64,000 bases of DNA from contig OZ250179.1 of NCBI GenBank assembly GCA_965238125.1, positions 1,302,001-1,366,000 of the forward strand, read 5' to 3'. Below are positions 16,618 to 25,761 of the stretch, in pieces. The translations under genes and the position numbers were made by a program. The notes below the pieces were generated by a model. It worked only from the letters and a program-made list of their open reading frames with translations. It did not search any database and was not told the origin of the DNA. Source of the stretch: UBA6623 sp965238125 (GTDB taxonomy: Bacteria > Acidobacteriota > Terriglobia > Bryobacterales > UBA6623). Each line of letters begins with the position of its first letter. The stretch's first letter is position 1.

Positions 16618-18738
16618 TCAGTAATCGAGCAGCCGTTCGATCTGCCTTTCGATGTCTTCGACTTGCGGCAGAATCTCCCTCTCGACCCGCGGTTGATAGC
16701 CCACCCAGGTATCCATCGCGCCAATCCGTGCCGGCGGGGCGTCGAGGCGATCGAAAAGTTCCTCGGCCACACGCGCCGCGATCTCAGCCCCATACCCGAA
16801 AGACAGACAATCTTCATGAGCGACAAGCACGCGATTTGTCTTTGTAACCGATGTCGCAATGGCGTCCCAGTCATAGGGGCTGAGGCTTCGCAAATCGAGA
16901 ATCTCGATCGACACGCCGCGCGCTTTCTCGATGTGCAAAGCCGCTTGCCGGGAGCGCTGCACCAGCGCCCCATAGGTGACAATCGTCACGTCTTCCCCCT
17001 GTTTGATGCAACACGCCTTCCCGAAGGGAATACTGAACTCCGGCCCCTGGTAAGGATCGCGATTATACGTCTCGCGATAGAGTTTCTTGTGCTCGAGAAA
17101 CAGCACCGGGTCGTCCGAGCGAATCGCCGTCCGCAACAGCCCGGCTGCATCGCGAGCGCTCGACGGCATCACGACCCGCAAACCCGGGATGTGCGTGAAC
17201 GTCACCTCGCCGCTCTGGCTGTGATAAATCGCCCCCCCGCCCAGGTACCCCCCGATCGGGACCCGGATTACCAGGGGCGCGGAAAAGCCGTTGTTTGATC
17301 GCCAGCGCAAACTCGCCAACTCACTACGAATCTGCATCATGGCGGGCCAAATATAATCGAAAAATTGAATCTCAACGACCGGTTTCAACCCGCGCGTCGC
17401 CATACCGATCGCACGTCCCACGATGGCCGCTTCGGCTATGGGCGAGTTAAACACCCGCTGACTCCCGAATTCCCGTTGCAGGTTCAGCGTAGCTTTGAAA
17501 ACGCCCCCCTTGCCTTTAACTTGGTCGAGATTCTCTTCGCGCGTGCAGTCAGCAATATCTTCCCCGAAGACGATCATGCGCGGGTCCCGTCGCATCTCAT
17601 CGTGCAGACAGCGATTCACCGAGTCGACCATCGTGAGCGGGTCGCCCGAGGGCGTGGCCGGCACGTCAAATTCCGCCGAAGTCGGATCGACGCGCGGAGA
17701 ATAGAGGAACGTCTTGGCCGCACCGGGCTCGGGAGGCGTGGCGGCGAGGGCCTGGTCGACGGCCTCGTGGATTTCTTGGTCCACCTCGGCGTGCAGAGTA
17801 AAAAGCGTATGTTCGTCGGCGATACCGCGATGCTCGATCAGCTTGGCCAGCCGAGGTATCGGGTCGCGTTCGAACTCCGAGGCGCGCTCTTCCGCGGGCT
17901 TATACAGTGATTCGTCGTCCGAGAGCGAGTGCGCATAGATTCGCACCGTGTGCGCGTGCACCAGCGCCGGCCCGTCCCCCTGACGGCAGTGCTCGGCAGC
18001 GGCATTCAGGGCCTCATAGCTTGCCGGAAAGTCGAGCCCGTCGACCTCATGCACCGCGAGATCGGGGAACGATTCGACCAGTCGCGAAATGCTGCCGCCC
18101 GGAGTCTGCGCTTCCACGGGAACCGAAATCGCATACCCGTTGTCTTCGATCAAGAAAAGGACCGGCAGACGCTCGATGCAAGCGGCATTCACCGCTTCCC
18201 AAAACTCACCTTCGCTCGTGGCTCCGTCGCCCGAGGTAACGAGCACCACTTCGCGATGCCCGCGCTCGGGCGGCTGTTTGTCGAGTTGCCGCGAGCGGTA
18301 ACGCCCTGCTTGCGCGCATCCCACCGCTTGCAGAAACTGCGTTCCGGTCGGACTTGAAGCCGACACGATATTTAGGCGCGGATTTGACCAGTGCGTCGGC
18401 ATCTGTCGGCCGCCGGAAGCCGGATCCGATCCCGCGCCGACCGCTTGCAGCAACATCTCAAGAGGAGTTACACCCAGCGCCAGGCAGAGAGCACGATCAC
18501 GGTAGTAGGGATAAAACCAGTCAAAACCGGGACGCAGCAACAGGCCCGCGGCCGTTTGAATCGCTTCGTGGCCCGCTCCGCTAACTTGGAAATAGATTTG
18601 ATTGCGACGCTTGAGAATGATCTCCCGATCGTCCAAACGACGCGAAAGATACATGTTGCGGTAGGCTTCGAGAAAGACTTCACCCGGGACCGCTCCCGCA
18701 GCCGAATGCGTCCCAAGAAGTCCGCTTTCAGCGGCCAT
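16618..18738 (-). CDS. 2-oxoacid dehydrogenase E1, fused alpha and beta subunits
   Basis: 706 residues. The N-terminal half is an E1-alpha: GHEAIQTAAGLLLRPGFDWF, HWSNPRLNIVS, and the thiamine-diphosphate motif GDGATSEGEFWEAVNAACIE to EDNGYAIS. The C-terminal half, from about 380, is an E1-beta: MIVFGEDIAD, FNSPIAEAAIVGRAIGMATR, VVEIQFFDYIWPAMMQI, LRSLSPYDWD and HEDCLSFGYGAEIAARV. The fusion is known in Acidobacteriota and Bacteroidota and usually annotated as branched-chain 2-oxoacid dehydrogenase. It decarboxylates 2-oxoacids and acylates the lipoyl group of an E2, which is not in this window, though lipA (48057) makes the lipoyl cofactor. Substrate choice (branched-chain or pyruvate) is not settled by sequence. 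Confidence 0.9.
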   Translation of the reverse strand: MAAESGLLGTHSAAGAVPGEVFLEAYRNMYLSRRLDDREIILKRRNQIYFQVSGAGHEAIQTAAGLLLRPGFDWFYPYYRDRALCLALGVTPLEMLLQAVGAGSDPASGGRQMPTHWSNPRLNIVSASSPTGTQFLQAVGCAQAGRYRSRQLDKQPPERGHREVVLVTSGDGATSEGEFWEAVNAACIERLPVLFLIEDNGYAISVPVEAQTPGGSISRLVESFPDLAVHEVDGLDFPASYEALNAAAEHCRQGDGPALVHAHTVRIYAHSLSDDESLYKPAEERASEFERDPIPRLAKLIEHRGIADEHTLFTLHAEVDQEIHEAVDQALAATPPEPGAAKTFLYSPRVDPTSAEFDVPATPSGDPLTMVDSVNRCLHDEMRRDPRMIVFGEDIADCTREENLDQVKGKGGVFKATLNLQREFGSQRVFNSPIAEAAIVGRAIGMATRGLKPVVEIQFFDYIWPAMMQIRSELASLRWRSNNGFSAPLVIRVPIGGYLGGGAIYHSQSGEVTFTHIPGLRVVMPSSARDAAGLLRTAIRSDDPVLFLEHKKLYRETYNRDPYQGPEFSIPFGKACCIKQGEDVTIVTYGALVQRSRQAALHIEKARGVSIEILDLRSLSPYDWDAIATSVTKTNRVLVAHEDCLSFGYGAEIAARVAEELFDRLDAPPARIGAMDTWVGYQPRVEREILPQVEDIERQIERLLDY

Positions 18739-18846
18739 AAACCGGTTTCAGTTTATCATGGGGCCCACGCGAACCCGACGACCGTGGCGAGCCCATATCC
18801 CGGAAGTCGGACACGGGCACGAACTGCGGGCCAAGCCGTGGCCCTT

Positions 18847-18904
18847 GACGTGGCGCACGCATTCTTGCGTGCCGTGTCGCCAATCTTGGCGACATGTCCT
18901 TTCC
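18847..18904 (+). repeat. Dispersed hairpin repeat, family B, copy 2
   Basis: Flanks match 15964-16021 (GACGTGGCGCACGCATTCTT). The stem here is TGTCGCCA-ATCT-TGGCGACA, 8 perfect pairs with different bases from copy 1. It lies between the E1 and glycerol-dehydrogenase-type genes, next to a second GC-rich dispersed-type sequence at 18911-18955. Confidence 0.8.
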
Positions 18905-18937
18905 CTCGGCCTCCTACCCCCGCGGAATGGAGGGGCC

Positions 18938-20044
18938 TCAGCCCCGTCCCCGCCAATCCCTACCCAACGCATCCGCCGCCAGAATCGCATCCGCCACCAT
19001 ATCGGGCCGAACCTCAAACGGCTCATTGTGAATCGTCTCCCCTTCCGCCGTGGCCCGCGCCGCAACCTGGTCGAGCAACTCGGTTTCGATATCAGCCAGC
19101 CCCACCTCCGCCAGCGTGATCGGCAAATCCACCCCGGTCGAAAACGTCAGCACTTCATCGATCCGGCCCTGCGGCTTGCCTTCAAGCACCAACTGCACAA
19201 GCGTTCCAAAGGCGACCTTCTCCCCATGAAAATAGGGATGCGTGCCGGGTGCGGCCGTCAAGCCGTTATGAACGGCGTGTGCCGCCGCCAGCCCCGAGGA
19301 CTCGAATCCCAACCCCGAGAGCAGCGTATTGGCTTCGACGAGCCTTTCGAGCGCGGGCGAAACGACGCCGCTGTCGACAGCCTGCTTGGCCGCCGGTCCG
19401 TCATTCAAGAGTGTGCGGTAGCAGAGCTCGGCCAGTGCCAACGCGCTCTGGGTCGACGCCCCGCCTCTCATGTTTTGGATATGCCCCTCGACACAAGTTT
19501 GCGCCTCGAACATCGTCGCCAAGGCGTCGCCCATCCCGGCAACGAGCAAGCGCGCCGGCCCCTGCGCGATGACGTGGGTATCGACCAGAACCAAGTCCGG
19601 GTTTCTCGGGTAAGAGCGATATTCCTGAAACACGCCCTCATCGGTGTAGATCACCGACAAGGCGCTGCAAGGCGCGTCGCTCGATGCGACGGTCGGGCAA
19701 TTGACGACGGGCAAGTCCAAGTCGGACGCCGCCGCGCGCGCCGCGTCAAGCACCTTCCCGCCGCCGGCGCCGATCACAACGCGAGCCTCAGCCTCCCGCG
19801 CCGCCGCCTTGATGCGCTCAATCTCCGTGTGCGAGCATTCTCCGCCGAAAGGCATAACACCAAACTCAATCCCGGCATCCCCGAAAGTTTCGGTCCAAAC
19901 ATCCGAGAGCAAGCGCTGCGCCGAGCGCCCCCCCAAAATCAACGCCGGGCCTTGCAACCCAAGCTGTTTCATCTCCGCGCCAAGCCGCGCGGTAGCATGC
20001 TTACCTTGCGTGTAACGGCTGGGGGATGAGAAGACGGATAGCAT
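18938..20044 (-). CDS. gldA: Glycerol dehydrogenase-type iron/zinc alcohol dehydrogenase
   Basis: 368 residues, the usual length. NAD-binding motif VVIGAGGGKVLDAARAAASD, PTVASSDAPCSALSVIY, and metal ligands in GMGDALAT (Asp), AAHAVHNGL (His) and YFHGEKVAFG (His) match GldA, which oxidises glycerol to dihydroxyacetone with NAD. Related enzymes use other small polyols, so the exact substrate is inferred. ATG at 20044 gives MLSVFSSPSRYTQG, typical of the family. It is read toward the E1 gene with a repeat-containing gap between; no sign of a shared operon. Confidence 0.88.
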   Translation of the reverse strand: MLSVFSSPSRYTQGKHATARLGAEMKQLGLQGPALILGGRSAQRLLSDVWTETFGDAGIEFGVMPFGGECSHTEIERIKAAAREAEARVVIGAGGGKVLDAARAAASDLDLPVVNCPTVASSDAPCSALSVIYTDEGVFQEYRSYPRNPDLVLVDTHVIAQGPARLLVAGMGDALATMFEAQTCVEGHIQNMRGGASTQSALALAELCYRTLLNDGPAAKQAVDSGVVSPALERLVEANTLLSGLGFESSGLAAAHAVHNGLTAAPGTHPYFHGEKVAFGTLVQLVLEGKPQGRIDEVLTFSTGVDLPITLAEVGLADIETELLDQVAARATAEGETIHNEPFEVRPDMVADAILAADALGRDWRGRG

Positions 20045-20192
20045 AAGGGAACTCCCGAGTGCGGCAGGGAACCGCCGGCGACTAGACGCCGACGTTGCCT
20101 AGGTTAGCGCAGAGTCCCCCAGCCGCGAACTACCTCGTCGGGAGTGCTGTCTTCTAACCTCCCTCCCGAAAGCTATAGTAAAAGCAAGGCCC

Positions 20193-21350
20193 ATGGCTTT
20201 TGTTCCCATCCCGGAAGCGGTTGACGAACTGCGTGACGGTCGCATGATCATCGTCGTCGACGACGAGGACCGCGAAAACGAAGGCGATCTCACCATCGCC
20301 GCCGAAAGCGTCACGCCCGAAGTCATCAATTTCATGGCCACTCGTGGCCGCGGGTTGATCTGCGTGGCGCTGACCGGCGAGCGCCTCGATCATCTGCGGA
20401 TTCCGTTGATGACCGCGCGCAACACCGCGCTGATGGGAACCGCCTTCTGCGAAATGGTCGACGCCGCCGAAGGGGTCACCACCGGCATTTCCGCCGCCGA
20501 CCGAGCCCGCACGATCCAGACGATCATCGATCCGGCCACGCGTCCCTCGGACTTGGTTCGGCCCGGGCACGTCCCACCCCTGCGCGGGGCGAAGGGCGGT
20601 GTGCTTGTTCGCGCCGGGCAAACCGAGGCCGCCGTCGATCTAACTCGATTGGGCGGAATGATCCCCGCCGGCGTCATTTGCGAAATCATGAACGAGGACG
20701 GCACGATGGCCCGCGTGCCTCAGCTCATCGATTTCTGCGCCGAGCACGGTCTGAAGATGGTCACCGTGGCCGACCTGATCCGCTACAGGCTCGAAAACGA
20801 ACGCTACGTCCAACGCTTCGCCGAAGGCGCGATCGATACCCCTTATGGCGAGTTCCGGACAATCGCTTATCGCAGCGAAATCGATGGCGAAGTGCACATC
20901 GCGCTGGTCAAGGGAAAAGTCGACGGCGCGGAGTCCGTGCTTGTCCGCATGCACGCCAAGAACGCCATGGGCGATATCTTTTCCTCATCCGACTACCCAT
21001 CGCAGCGCGTGATCGCGGGCTGCATGGAGCGCATCGCGAATGAAGGATGCGGGGTGCTCGTCTATCTGCACCACACAGGGCTCGGGTTCGGTCTCGAAGC
21101 GGGACCCGAAGGCGAACAGCACATCATCGCACTGCCGAAGCCCGTGATGTCAGGCGGCGAGGCGGGCCGACGCCACACGCAGCACGAGTCCGGTATCGGC
21201 GCGCAGATCCTCTCGGACCTCGGTTTGCGGACGATCCGTCTGCTGACGAATTGGCCCCGCAAGGTCGTTGCGCTCGAAGGTTTCGGAATCGAGATTCTCG
21301 AACAGATCCCCGTCTTTGCCGGGAAATCAGCCCCTACCAACGACGGCTGA
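20193..21350 (+). CDS. ribBA: RibBA-like protein: DHBP synthase domain plus degenerate GTP cyclohydrolase II domain
   Basis: 385 residues. Residues ~1-200 match 3,4-dihydroxy-2-butanone 4-phosphate synthase: DDEDRENEGDLTIAAE (acidic loop with metal-binding Glu), MVDAAEGVTTGISAADRA, RPGHVPPLRGAKGGVLVRAG. The next motif reads QTEAAVDL where the metal-binding His of HTEA is usual. Residues ~205-385 have the GTP cyclohydrolase II fold and the end GIGAQILSDLGLRTIRLLTN, but the three zinc Cys (usual ECLTGDVFGSLRCDC) are absent (HAKNAMGDIFSSSDY) and the usual AD-R-DYGIGAQIL segment reads TQHESGIGAQIL. The cyclohydrolase half is therefore probably inactive; the synthase half is uncertain. Either a separate RibA exists elsewhere or the protein has a changed role. 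No FMN riboswitch is seen upstream. Confidence 0.85.
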   Translation: MAFVPIPEAVDELRDGRMIIVVDDEDRENEGDLTIAAESVTPEVINFMATRGRGLICVALTGERLDHLRIPLMTARNTALMGTAFCEMVDAAEGVTTGISAADRARTIQTIIDPATRPSDLVRPGHVPPLRGAKGGVLVRAGQTEAAVDLTRLGGMIPAGVICEIMNEDGTMARVPQLIDFCAEHGLKMVTVADLIRYRLENERYVQRFAEGAIDTPYGEFRTIAYRSEIDGEVHIALVKGKVDGAESVLVRMHAKNAMGDIFSSSDYPSQRVIAGCMERIANEGCGVLVYLHHTGLGFGLEAGPEGEQHIIALPKPVMSGGEAGRRHTQHESGIGAQILSDLGLRTIRLLTNWPRKVVALEGFGIEILEQIPVFAGKSAPTNDG

Positions 21351-22340
21351 CAGCTTCCTCGTCCCCGAGTCGATCTCGATGCGGCTCGCCCACTCCCGAT
21401 TTTCGTGGTACCAATCGAGAGTTCACCGCAGCCCTTCTTCGAGCGAGACGGACGGTCGCCAACCGAGCAGCCGATGGGCTTTTTCGACCCCGGCTCAGGT
21501 TGCTTGAACGTCCGCTCGATGCGGTGAACGGTATTGGATTACCGCGCGCCGCCCCACCAAGCTCTCGATCAAACGGATCACCTCGGTGACCGACGCCGGC
21601 GAGTCCGAGCCTAGATTGATCGTCCCGCAACCGAGCTTCCTCACTGCCGCCGCAGTTCCCTCGGCGATGTCGTCGACGTAGGTGAAGTCGCGCGACTGCG
21701 ATCCGTCGCCGTGAACGACCACCGTCTCACCCTCGACGATTTGCCGCACGAAACGAAAGACGCTCATGTCGGGGCGCCCGGCCGGGCCGTACACCGTGAA
21801 GTAGCGCAACACCGTGACGTCGATGCCGTGCAGATGATGATACGCATGGCACAGCGCTTCGGCGGCTTTCTTCGAAGCCGCATACGGGGAAAGCGGCCGG
21901 TCGGTGTCGGCGGTCTCCTCGTAAGGCACCGGGTTGTCGGCCCCGTAGAGACTCGACGTCGAGGCCAACACAAACTTCGGAACCCGATCACGGCAAAGCT
22001 CGAGTAGATTGAGCGTCCCCTCGGCATTCGTGGCCAGATAGACCCACGGGTCCGAGACGCTGGCTCGGACGCCGGCCCGTGCGGCTAAGTGAATCACCGC
22101 GTCGAAACCGAGCCGACCGTTGCGCACCGCTTGGAGTGCCGGTCGGTCGAGAATGTCGACAGGCCGGAACAGGAAGCGCTTGTGTCGGCCAAGCTGATCG
22201 AGACGCCACGTCTTCAACCGAACGTCATAGGCGTTGTTGAGGTTGTCGAGCCCCAGGACGGCATGCCCTTGGTCCAGCAGCCGTCGAGCAACGCGGGAAG
22301 CGATGAACCCGGCGGCCCCGGTCAATAGATATCGTGCCAT
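21327..22340 (-). pseudogene. NAD-dependent nucleotide-sugar epimerase with two in-frame TGA codons
   Basis: From ATG 22340 the protein reads MARYLLTGAAGFIASRVARR (Rossmann GxxGxxG), VIHLAARAGVRASV, STSSLYG (Ser) and YAASKKAAEAL (YxxxK), the SDR signature of UDP-glucuronate 4-epimerase-like enzymes. The frame stops at TGA 21495-21497 after ADVQAT; the same frame continues AGVEKAHRLLGWRPSVSLEE to a second TGA (21423-21425) and then TLDWYHENREW. Family sequences have Trp at the first and usually Arg at the second position, so TGG to TGA and CGA to TGA transitions explain both. The truncated product (~281 residues) keeps the catalytic residues but lacks the C-terminal part. The remnant's 3' end overlaps the convergent ribBA gene. 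Confidence 0.82.
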
Positions 22341-22722
22341 GAAGGCGGTCGAGAGCCGGGGGCGGAAGCCTGGCGGCGAGCAATAACGGTCTCTCGAATG
22401 AAGAATTACTCGACAAAACCGGCGCGCAAGTTTAGAAGGCGGGTGGCGAATTAGCGGCCCGCCAGGCCCGAGAACGCCCAGTACCCTTCCAGAGTGGCCG
22501 CCAGCGCGGTAGTTCATGGAAAACCGGCCACCCGGGAGGAGCACCCTTCGCCCCCTGCGTGATCGAACGCCGGGGGAGGACTCGCGCCCTTCTGGTGTGG
22601 TCCGCAACCGAAAGCCCACCGGGAAATTCCCTGCACTCTTTGGTCAGGTAACGCGTCGATATAATAGGAGAGTCAAGGGGGAGCAGCGCTACCGCGTCGA
22701 AACGCGATTTCGAGAGATCACC

Positions 22723-23187
22723 ATGAGACGACGACGCCAAAACGGCTTTACGATCATTGAACTGCTGATCGTGATCGCGATCATTATGATCATCGCCGCC
22801 GTCGCGATTCCCAAGCTCACCCAAGCTCGCCGAACCGCCTACGAGATGGCGGCCATTCGCACCCTCCAAACCCTCAACACATCGCAGGTGCAGTATTTCT
22901 CGACCTATGGACGCTTCGCGCAAACGCTGATGGAGCTCGGCCCGCCCGCCGGCAACGCCGCCGCGACGGCCGCATCGAGCGACCTCATCGGCGAAGACCT
23001 CTCGATGGGCCTCAAATCCGGGTACGTCTTCACGATGGTCGGCACCCCCAGTGGCTATACCATCAACGCCGATCCGCAAGTTTATGAAGTGACCGGCAAC
23101 CGCTCTTTCTACACCGACCACTCGAACTTGATCCGGCAACACGTCGGCAACGAGTCCGCCTCCGCCAACGACTCGGAGATCAAGTAG
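22723..23187 (+). CDS. Type IV pilin-like/pseudopilin protein
   Basis: 154 residues from ATG 22723. The N-terminus is a class III (prepilin) signal: basic MRRRRQNG, cleavage after Gly before FTIIELLIVIAIIMIIAAVA, with Glu at +5. The membrane helix is followed by a globular domain of about 110 residues with a PilA/GspG-like pattern (ARRTAYEMAAIRTLQTLNTS, YGRFAQTLMELGP). It may assemble into pili or a type II secretion pseudopilus; no other pilus genes are near. A longer in-frame extension upstream to 22516 is rejected because the prepilin signal must be N-terminal. A TATAAT at 22660-22665 is a candidate -10 element; the rest of the gap from 22341 shows no gene. Confidence 0.88.
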   Translation: MRRRRQNGFTIIELLIVIAIIMIIAAVAIPKLTQARRTAYEMAAIRTLQTLNTSQVQYFSTYGRFAQTLMELGPPAGNAAATAASSDLIGEDLSMGLKSGYVFTMVGTPSGYTINADPQVYEVTGNRSFYTDHSNLIRQHVGNESASANDSEIK

Positions 23188-23255
23188 CACCGCCCCTGAA
23201 TTCACGCCCGGCCACGACAGAGCCGCGACGGGACAAGCCCCAAAGCGCCCGGCGG

Positions 23256-23726
23256 TCAGCTCGTGGAATCGCGCGACGCAAGATCTTCGATAGACACTTC
23301 AAAATACTCCAACGCCCACTCGCGCATGAACCGAACGCGCTCGGGGACCACGCGGTACAGAATGAATTCGGGGTTGTCGATCGTCCCCAGAAACTGCCGC
23401 AGCAATGGATTCTCGTCCCAAATGCTTTGCCGGGTCGCAACATCGGTCACCAACTCCGCGCTCCCGCTGATACGAACCTGATCGTGCCCTTCGTCCAAGT
23501 ACGCCAATTCGACATGCGGCGAGGCCTCGAGTTCCGCCGTCTTATTCGAGCTTTTTAAGGATGCGACGTAAATCGTAAACCCGTCGCTGCGGACTGGCGA
23601 AACCGGCCGCAGCCGTGGTCGGTCCCCGTCGACCGTGGCCAGCATCGGAAACTTCGCTCGCTCGATCACCCCCAGCGCCAACTCGACCAAGCGCGACTCA
23701 TCCACGGGTTCCGGCAGGGGTTTCAT
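23256..23726 (-). CDS. Pyridoxamine 5'-phosphate oxidase-family (split-barrel flavin-binding) protein
   Basis: 156 residues from ATG 23726 (MKPLPEPVDESRLVELALGV). Features of the PNPOx-like split barrel are present: AKFPMLATVDGDRPRLRPVS, GFTIYVASLKSSNKTAELEA, VELAYLDEGHDQVRISGSAE and DNPEFILYRVVPERVRFMR. It resembles the general-stress-protein 26 group, which binds FMN or F420 and has no proven single reaction. The open frame extends 20 codons upstream, but that stretch lacks conserved residues. It is convergent with the pilin gene and stands alone. Confidence 0.82.
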   Translation of the reverse strand: MKPLPEPVDESRLVELALGVIERAKFPMLATVDGDRPRLRPVSPVRSDGFTIYVASLKSSNKTAELEASPHVELAYLDEGHDQVRISGSAELVTDVATRQSIWDENPLLRQFLGTIDNPEFILYRVVPERVRFMREWALEYFEVSIEDLASRDSTS

Positions 23727-23824
23727 TTGTAGAAACAGAGCCCCGAACGTAAGTGAGGGGTCAAGCCGCCCGACCGCACCGGCCAAGACAAAGGAATCTG
23801 AGCGGGCGCCAACCGCCCCCGCCC

Positions 23825-24961
23825 CTACCCCGACTTCATCATCTCTTCCCAGGTCACTTCGCGACGTTCGTCCGCCGCGATGCGCCCGAGAATCGCCGTC
23901 AGCGTACTGTGCGCGGCCCGAACCCCCACGTTCTCCGGCGTGCCTTCGAGAACCCGCGTCACAAAACCCTCGACCGAAATCGCGTCAATGCGCCGCGGCG
24001 GCTTTTCGACCACCGGGTCGGCGCCCCGTTCTCCGGGGTAATACCTGAGATAGTGCCGGGCCGTTTCCACCGCCATCTTCGCGCCGTGGAAACGTTCGAA
24101 CACCTGGCGGAAAAACGGCGACGTGATGCTCGATCCGTTCAGCGTCGCCTGCACGTTATCGGCATAGTCGAAAGTAACGGCGATGTGATCGTTCATATCG
24201 CCGGTCTTCAGAAGAGTACGCCCGGCCGAGCCCACGGCTTTTTCGGGATGCCCGCCGAGAAACCAATTCAGCGCGTCGATCGAGTGGCAGTGCGTCTCGA
24301 CGATGATGCCTCCATAGAGATGCCGCCAGCGCTTCCATTCGCGCACCTTGTCAAGCTCCGTCGTCGGTCGCTCGCTCATCGGTTCGCTGCCGTTCCATTG
24401 GCTCTTGAGGAAGTAGGCTTCCACCTGCCGAATCGGACCCGCTTCCTCGATCATCGCCTTGCCCTTTTGATAAAGCGGGCTGTAGCGCTGCTGGAACCCG
24501 AACGTCAGATTCAGATGACGAGGCGCCGAATCCGCCGCCTTCATCACGCGCCGACAGCCGGCCACGTCGACTCCCGCCGGCTTTTCCACATAGACATGCT
24601 TGCCGGCTTGCACCGCCGCCTCCAAGTGCTCGGGATGCAGATACACCGGCGTCGCGATAATCACCGCGTCCACATCGCTTTCGAGCAGTTTGCGGTAGTC
24701 CTTGTAGACCTTCACGTCCTCGATCGGAATGCGCTTCTTGGCCTTTTCGATTTGCGAATCGAAGACATCGCACAGCGCGACCAACCGCGCCCGCTTATCC
24801 TTGACGAGATAGCTCGCGAGTGAGCCCCCGCGTCCGCCGGCGCCGATCAGGCCGACCTTCAAAGCCGAATTCGCCGCCGTTCCCGCGACAGCGGCAAAGG
24901 GAACCACCGCGGCGGCCTTAACGATGTTGCGGCGAGTGAAAGATGATGAAGATGATTTCAT
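23825..24961 (-). CDS. Gfo/Idh/MocA-family oxidoreductase with Tat-like signal
   Basis: About 378 residues from ATG 24961. The N-terminus SSFTRRNIVKAAAVVPFAAV is a twin-arginine signal, followed by the Rossmann motif VGLIGAGGRGGSLASYLVKD, AVIIATPVYLHPEHLEAAV and the family motif HVYVEKPAGVDVAGCRRVMK (EKP). The substrate domain includes WRHLYGGIIVETHCHSIDAL with the active-site His. The predicted role is an exported NAD(P)-dependent dehydrogenase of a sugar or sugar derivative; substrate unknown. The open frame extends 40 codons further upstream, but that part is Arg/Pro-rich and has no signal features. The next gene upstream on the strand starts after a ~90 bp gap. Confidence 0.9.
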   Translation of the reverse strand: MKSSSSSFTRRNIVKAAAVVPFAAVAGTAANSALKVGLIGAGGRGGSLASYLVKDKRARLVALCDVFDSQIEKAKKRIPIEDVKVYKDYRKLLESDVDAVIIATPVYLHPEHLEAAVQAGKHVYVEKPAGVDVAGCRRVMKAADSAPRHLNLTFGFQQRYSPLYQKGKAMIEEAGPIRQVEAYFLKSQWNGSEPMSERPTTELDKVREWKRWRHLYGGIIVETHCHSIDALNWFLGGHPEKAVGSAGRTLLKTGDMNDHIAVTFDYADNVQATLNGSSITSPFFRQVFERFHGAKMAVETARHYLRYYPGERGADPVVEKPPRRIDAISVEGFVTRVLEGTPENVGVRAAHSTLTAILGRIAADERREVTWEEMMKSG

Positions 24962-25052
24962 GATGAACTGTTCCGTACCTGAAAAAACGACGGCGATCCG
25001 CGACTTGAGCTTTGGGCTCCGCGGACCGCGCTCCGGCCCTATTGTAGCTTTT

Positions 25053-25712
25053 CTAGGGGCCGCTATTCCGCGACGCTTCACTCTCGTGGATGAGCTTTCG
25101 GACGAAATCCAACAAATCGACTCGCTCTCCGAGGCTCTGTTCCGCGTCCCGGTAATCGCGAAAACTCCCCGGCCCGTGCGCCCCTACGCCGTACTTGCGT
25201 CCGACCCAAATCGTCGGCAGCAATTCGAAGATTTCGAGCGCCGTCGTCGATTCGTCAACCGCCTCGAAATGAACGATGAAATTTGTCGTGAAGCGAGCGG
25301 GCCGGCCGTCGTAGACGTAGGCTTCGGCCGGCCAGAAGACATCCGTCACCCACTGGAGTCGCAGGTCATGCCGGCGTGCCTCGGGTGGAATCGCCATGTA
25401 TTGCAGCAACCACGGGTTGTCGCTCTCGGCAAGACGCCGCACGTCGAATTCGGAAAACTCGCGGCTCCCGTGCTTTGTGATAAAGAACTTCGGGCGAAGA
25501 TACTCGGCTTCGGGAACAAAGCCCGGCGGAGTGTATCGTTCCAAGCGGTCGCGGGTCTGCTCAAGCGCTTGCACAACGAGCGACAAGGAAAACGGGACGG
25601 TGCCGCGCACACCTGCTTCCGGGTCTCCCGATTTCTTCTCGATCGTCTTGAGTTGGTGGCAGGAAAGCGACAGCGCAACCGCGAACACCGAGACGATAGG
25701 GAATGTCCTCAT
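25053..25712 (-). CDS. Putative lipoprotein of unknown function
   Basis: 219 residues with a lipoprotein signal (FPIVSVFAVALSLSC, lipid-modified Cys at about 18). The mature part shows no family I can name. It has many aromatic and charged residues, a segment FITKHGSREFSEFDVRRLAE, and a beta-rich middle (AEAYVYDGRPARFTTNFIVH). It lies 49 bp after the DsbA-like lipoprotein gene on the same strand, so co-transcription is likely. An outer-membrane or periplasmic location is inferred from the signal. Confidence 0.7.
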   Translation of the reverse strand: MRTFPIVSVFAVALSLSCHQLKTIEKKSGDPEAGVRGTVPFSLSLVVQALEQTRDRLERYTPPGFVPEAEYLRPKFFITKHGSREFSEFDVRRLAESDNPWLLQYMAIPPEARRHDLRLQWVTDVFWPAEAYVYDGRPARFTTNFIVHFEAVDESTTALEIFELLPTIWVGRKYGVGAHGPGSFRDYRDAEQSLGERVDLLDFVRKLIHESEASRNSGP

Positions 25713-25761
25713 CGTTTACGGGTGCTGATCGGGAAGCATGGGCGCGCCGTGTCCGGAAGCG

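Noticed and set aside
16315..17298. Long plus-strand frame opposite the E1 gene
   Set aside because: The minus-strand frame has complete E1 motifs; this is its shadow.
21327..21497. TGA as selenocysteine or recoded Trp in the epimerase
   Set aside because: No Sec would be expected at these sites, one TGA is at an Arg position, and other genes here use TGA as normal stop.
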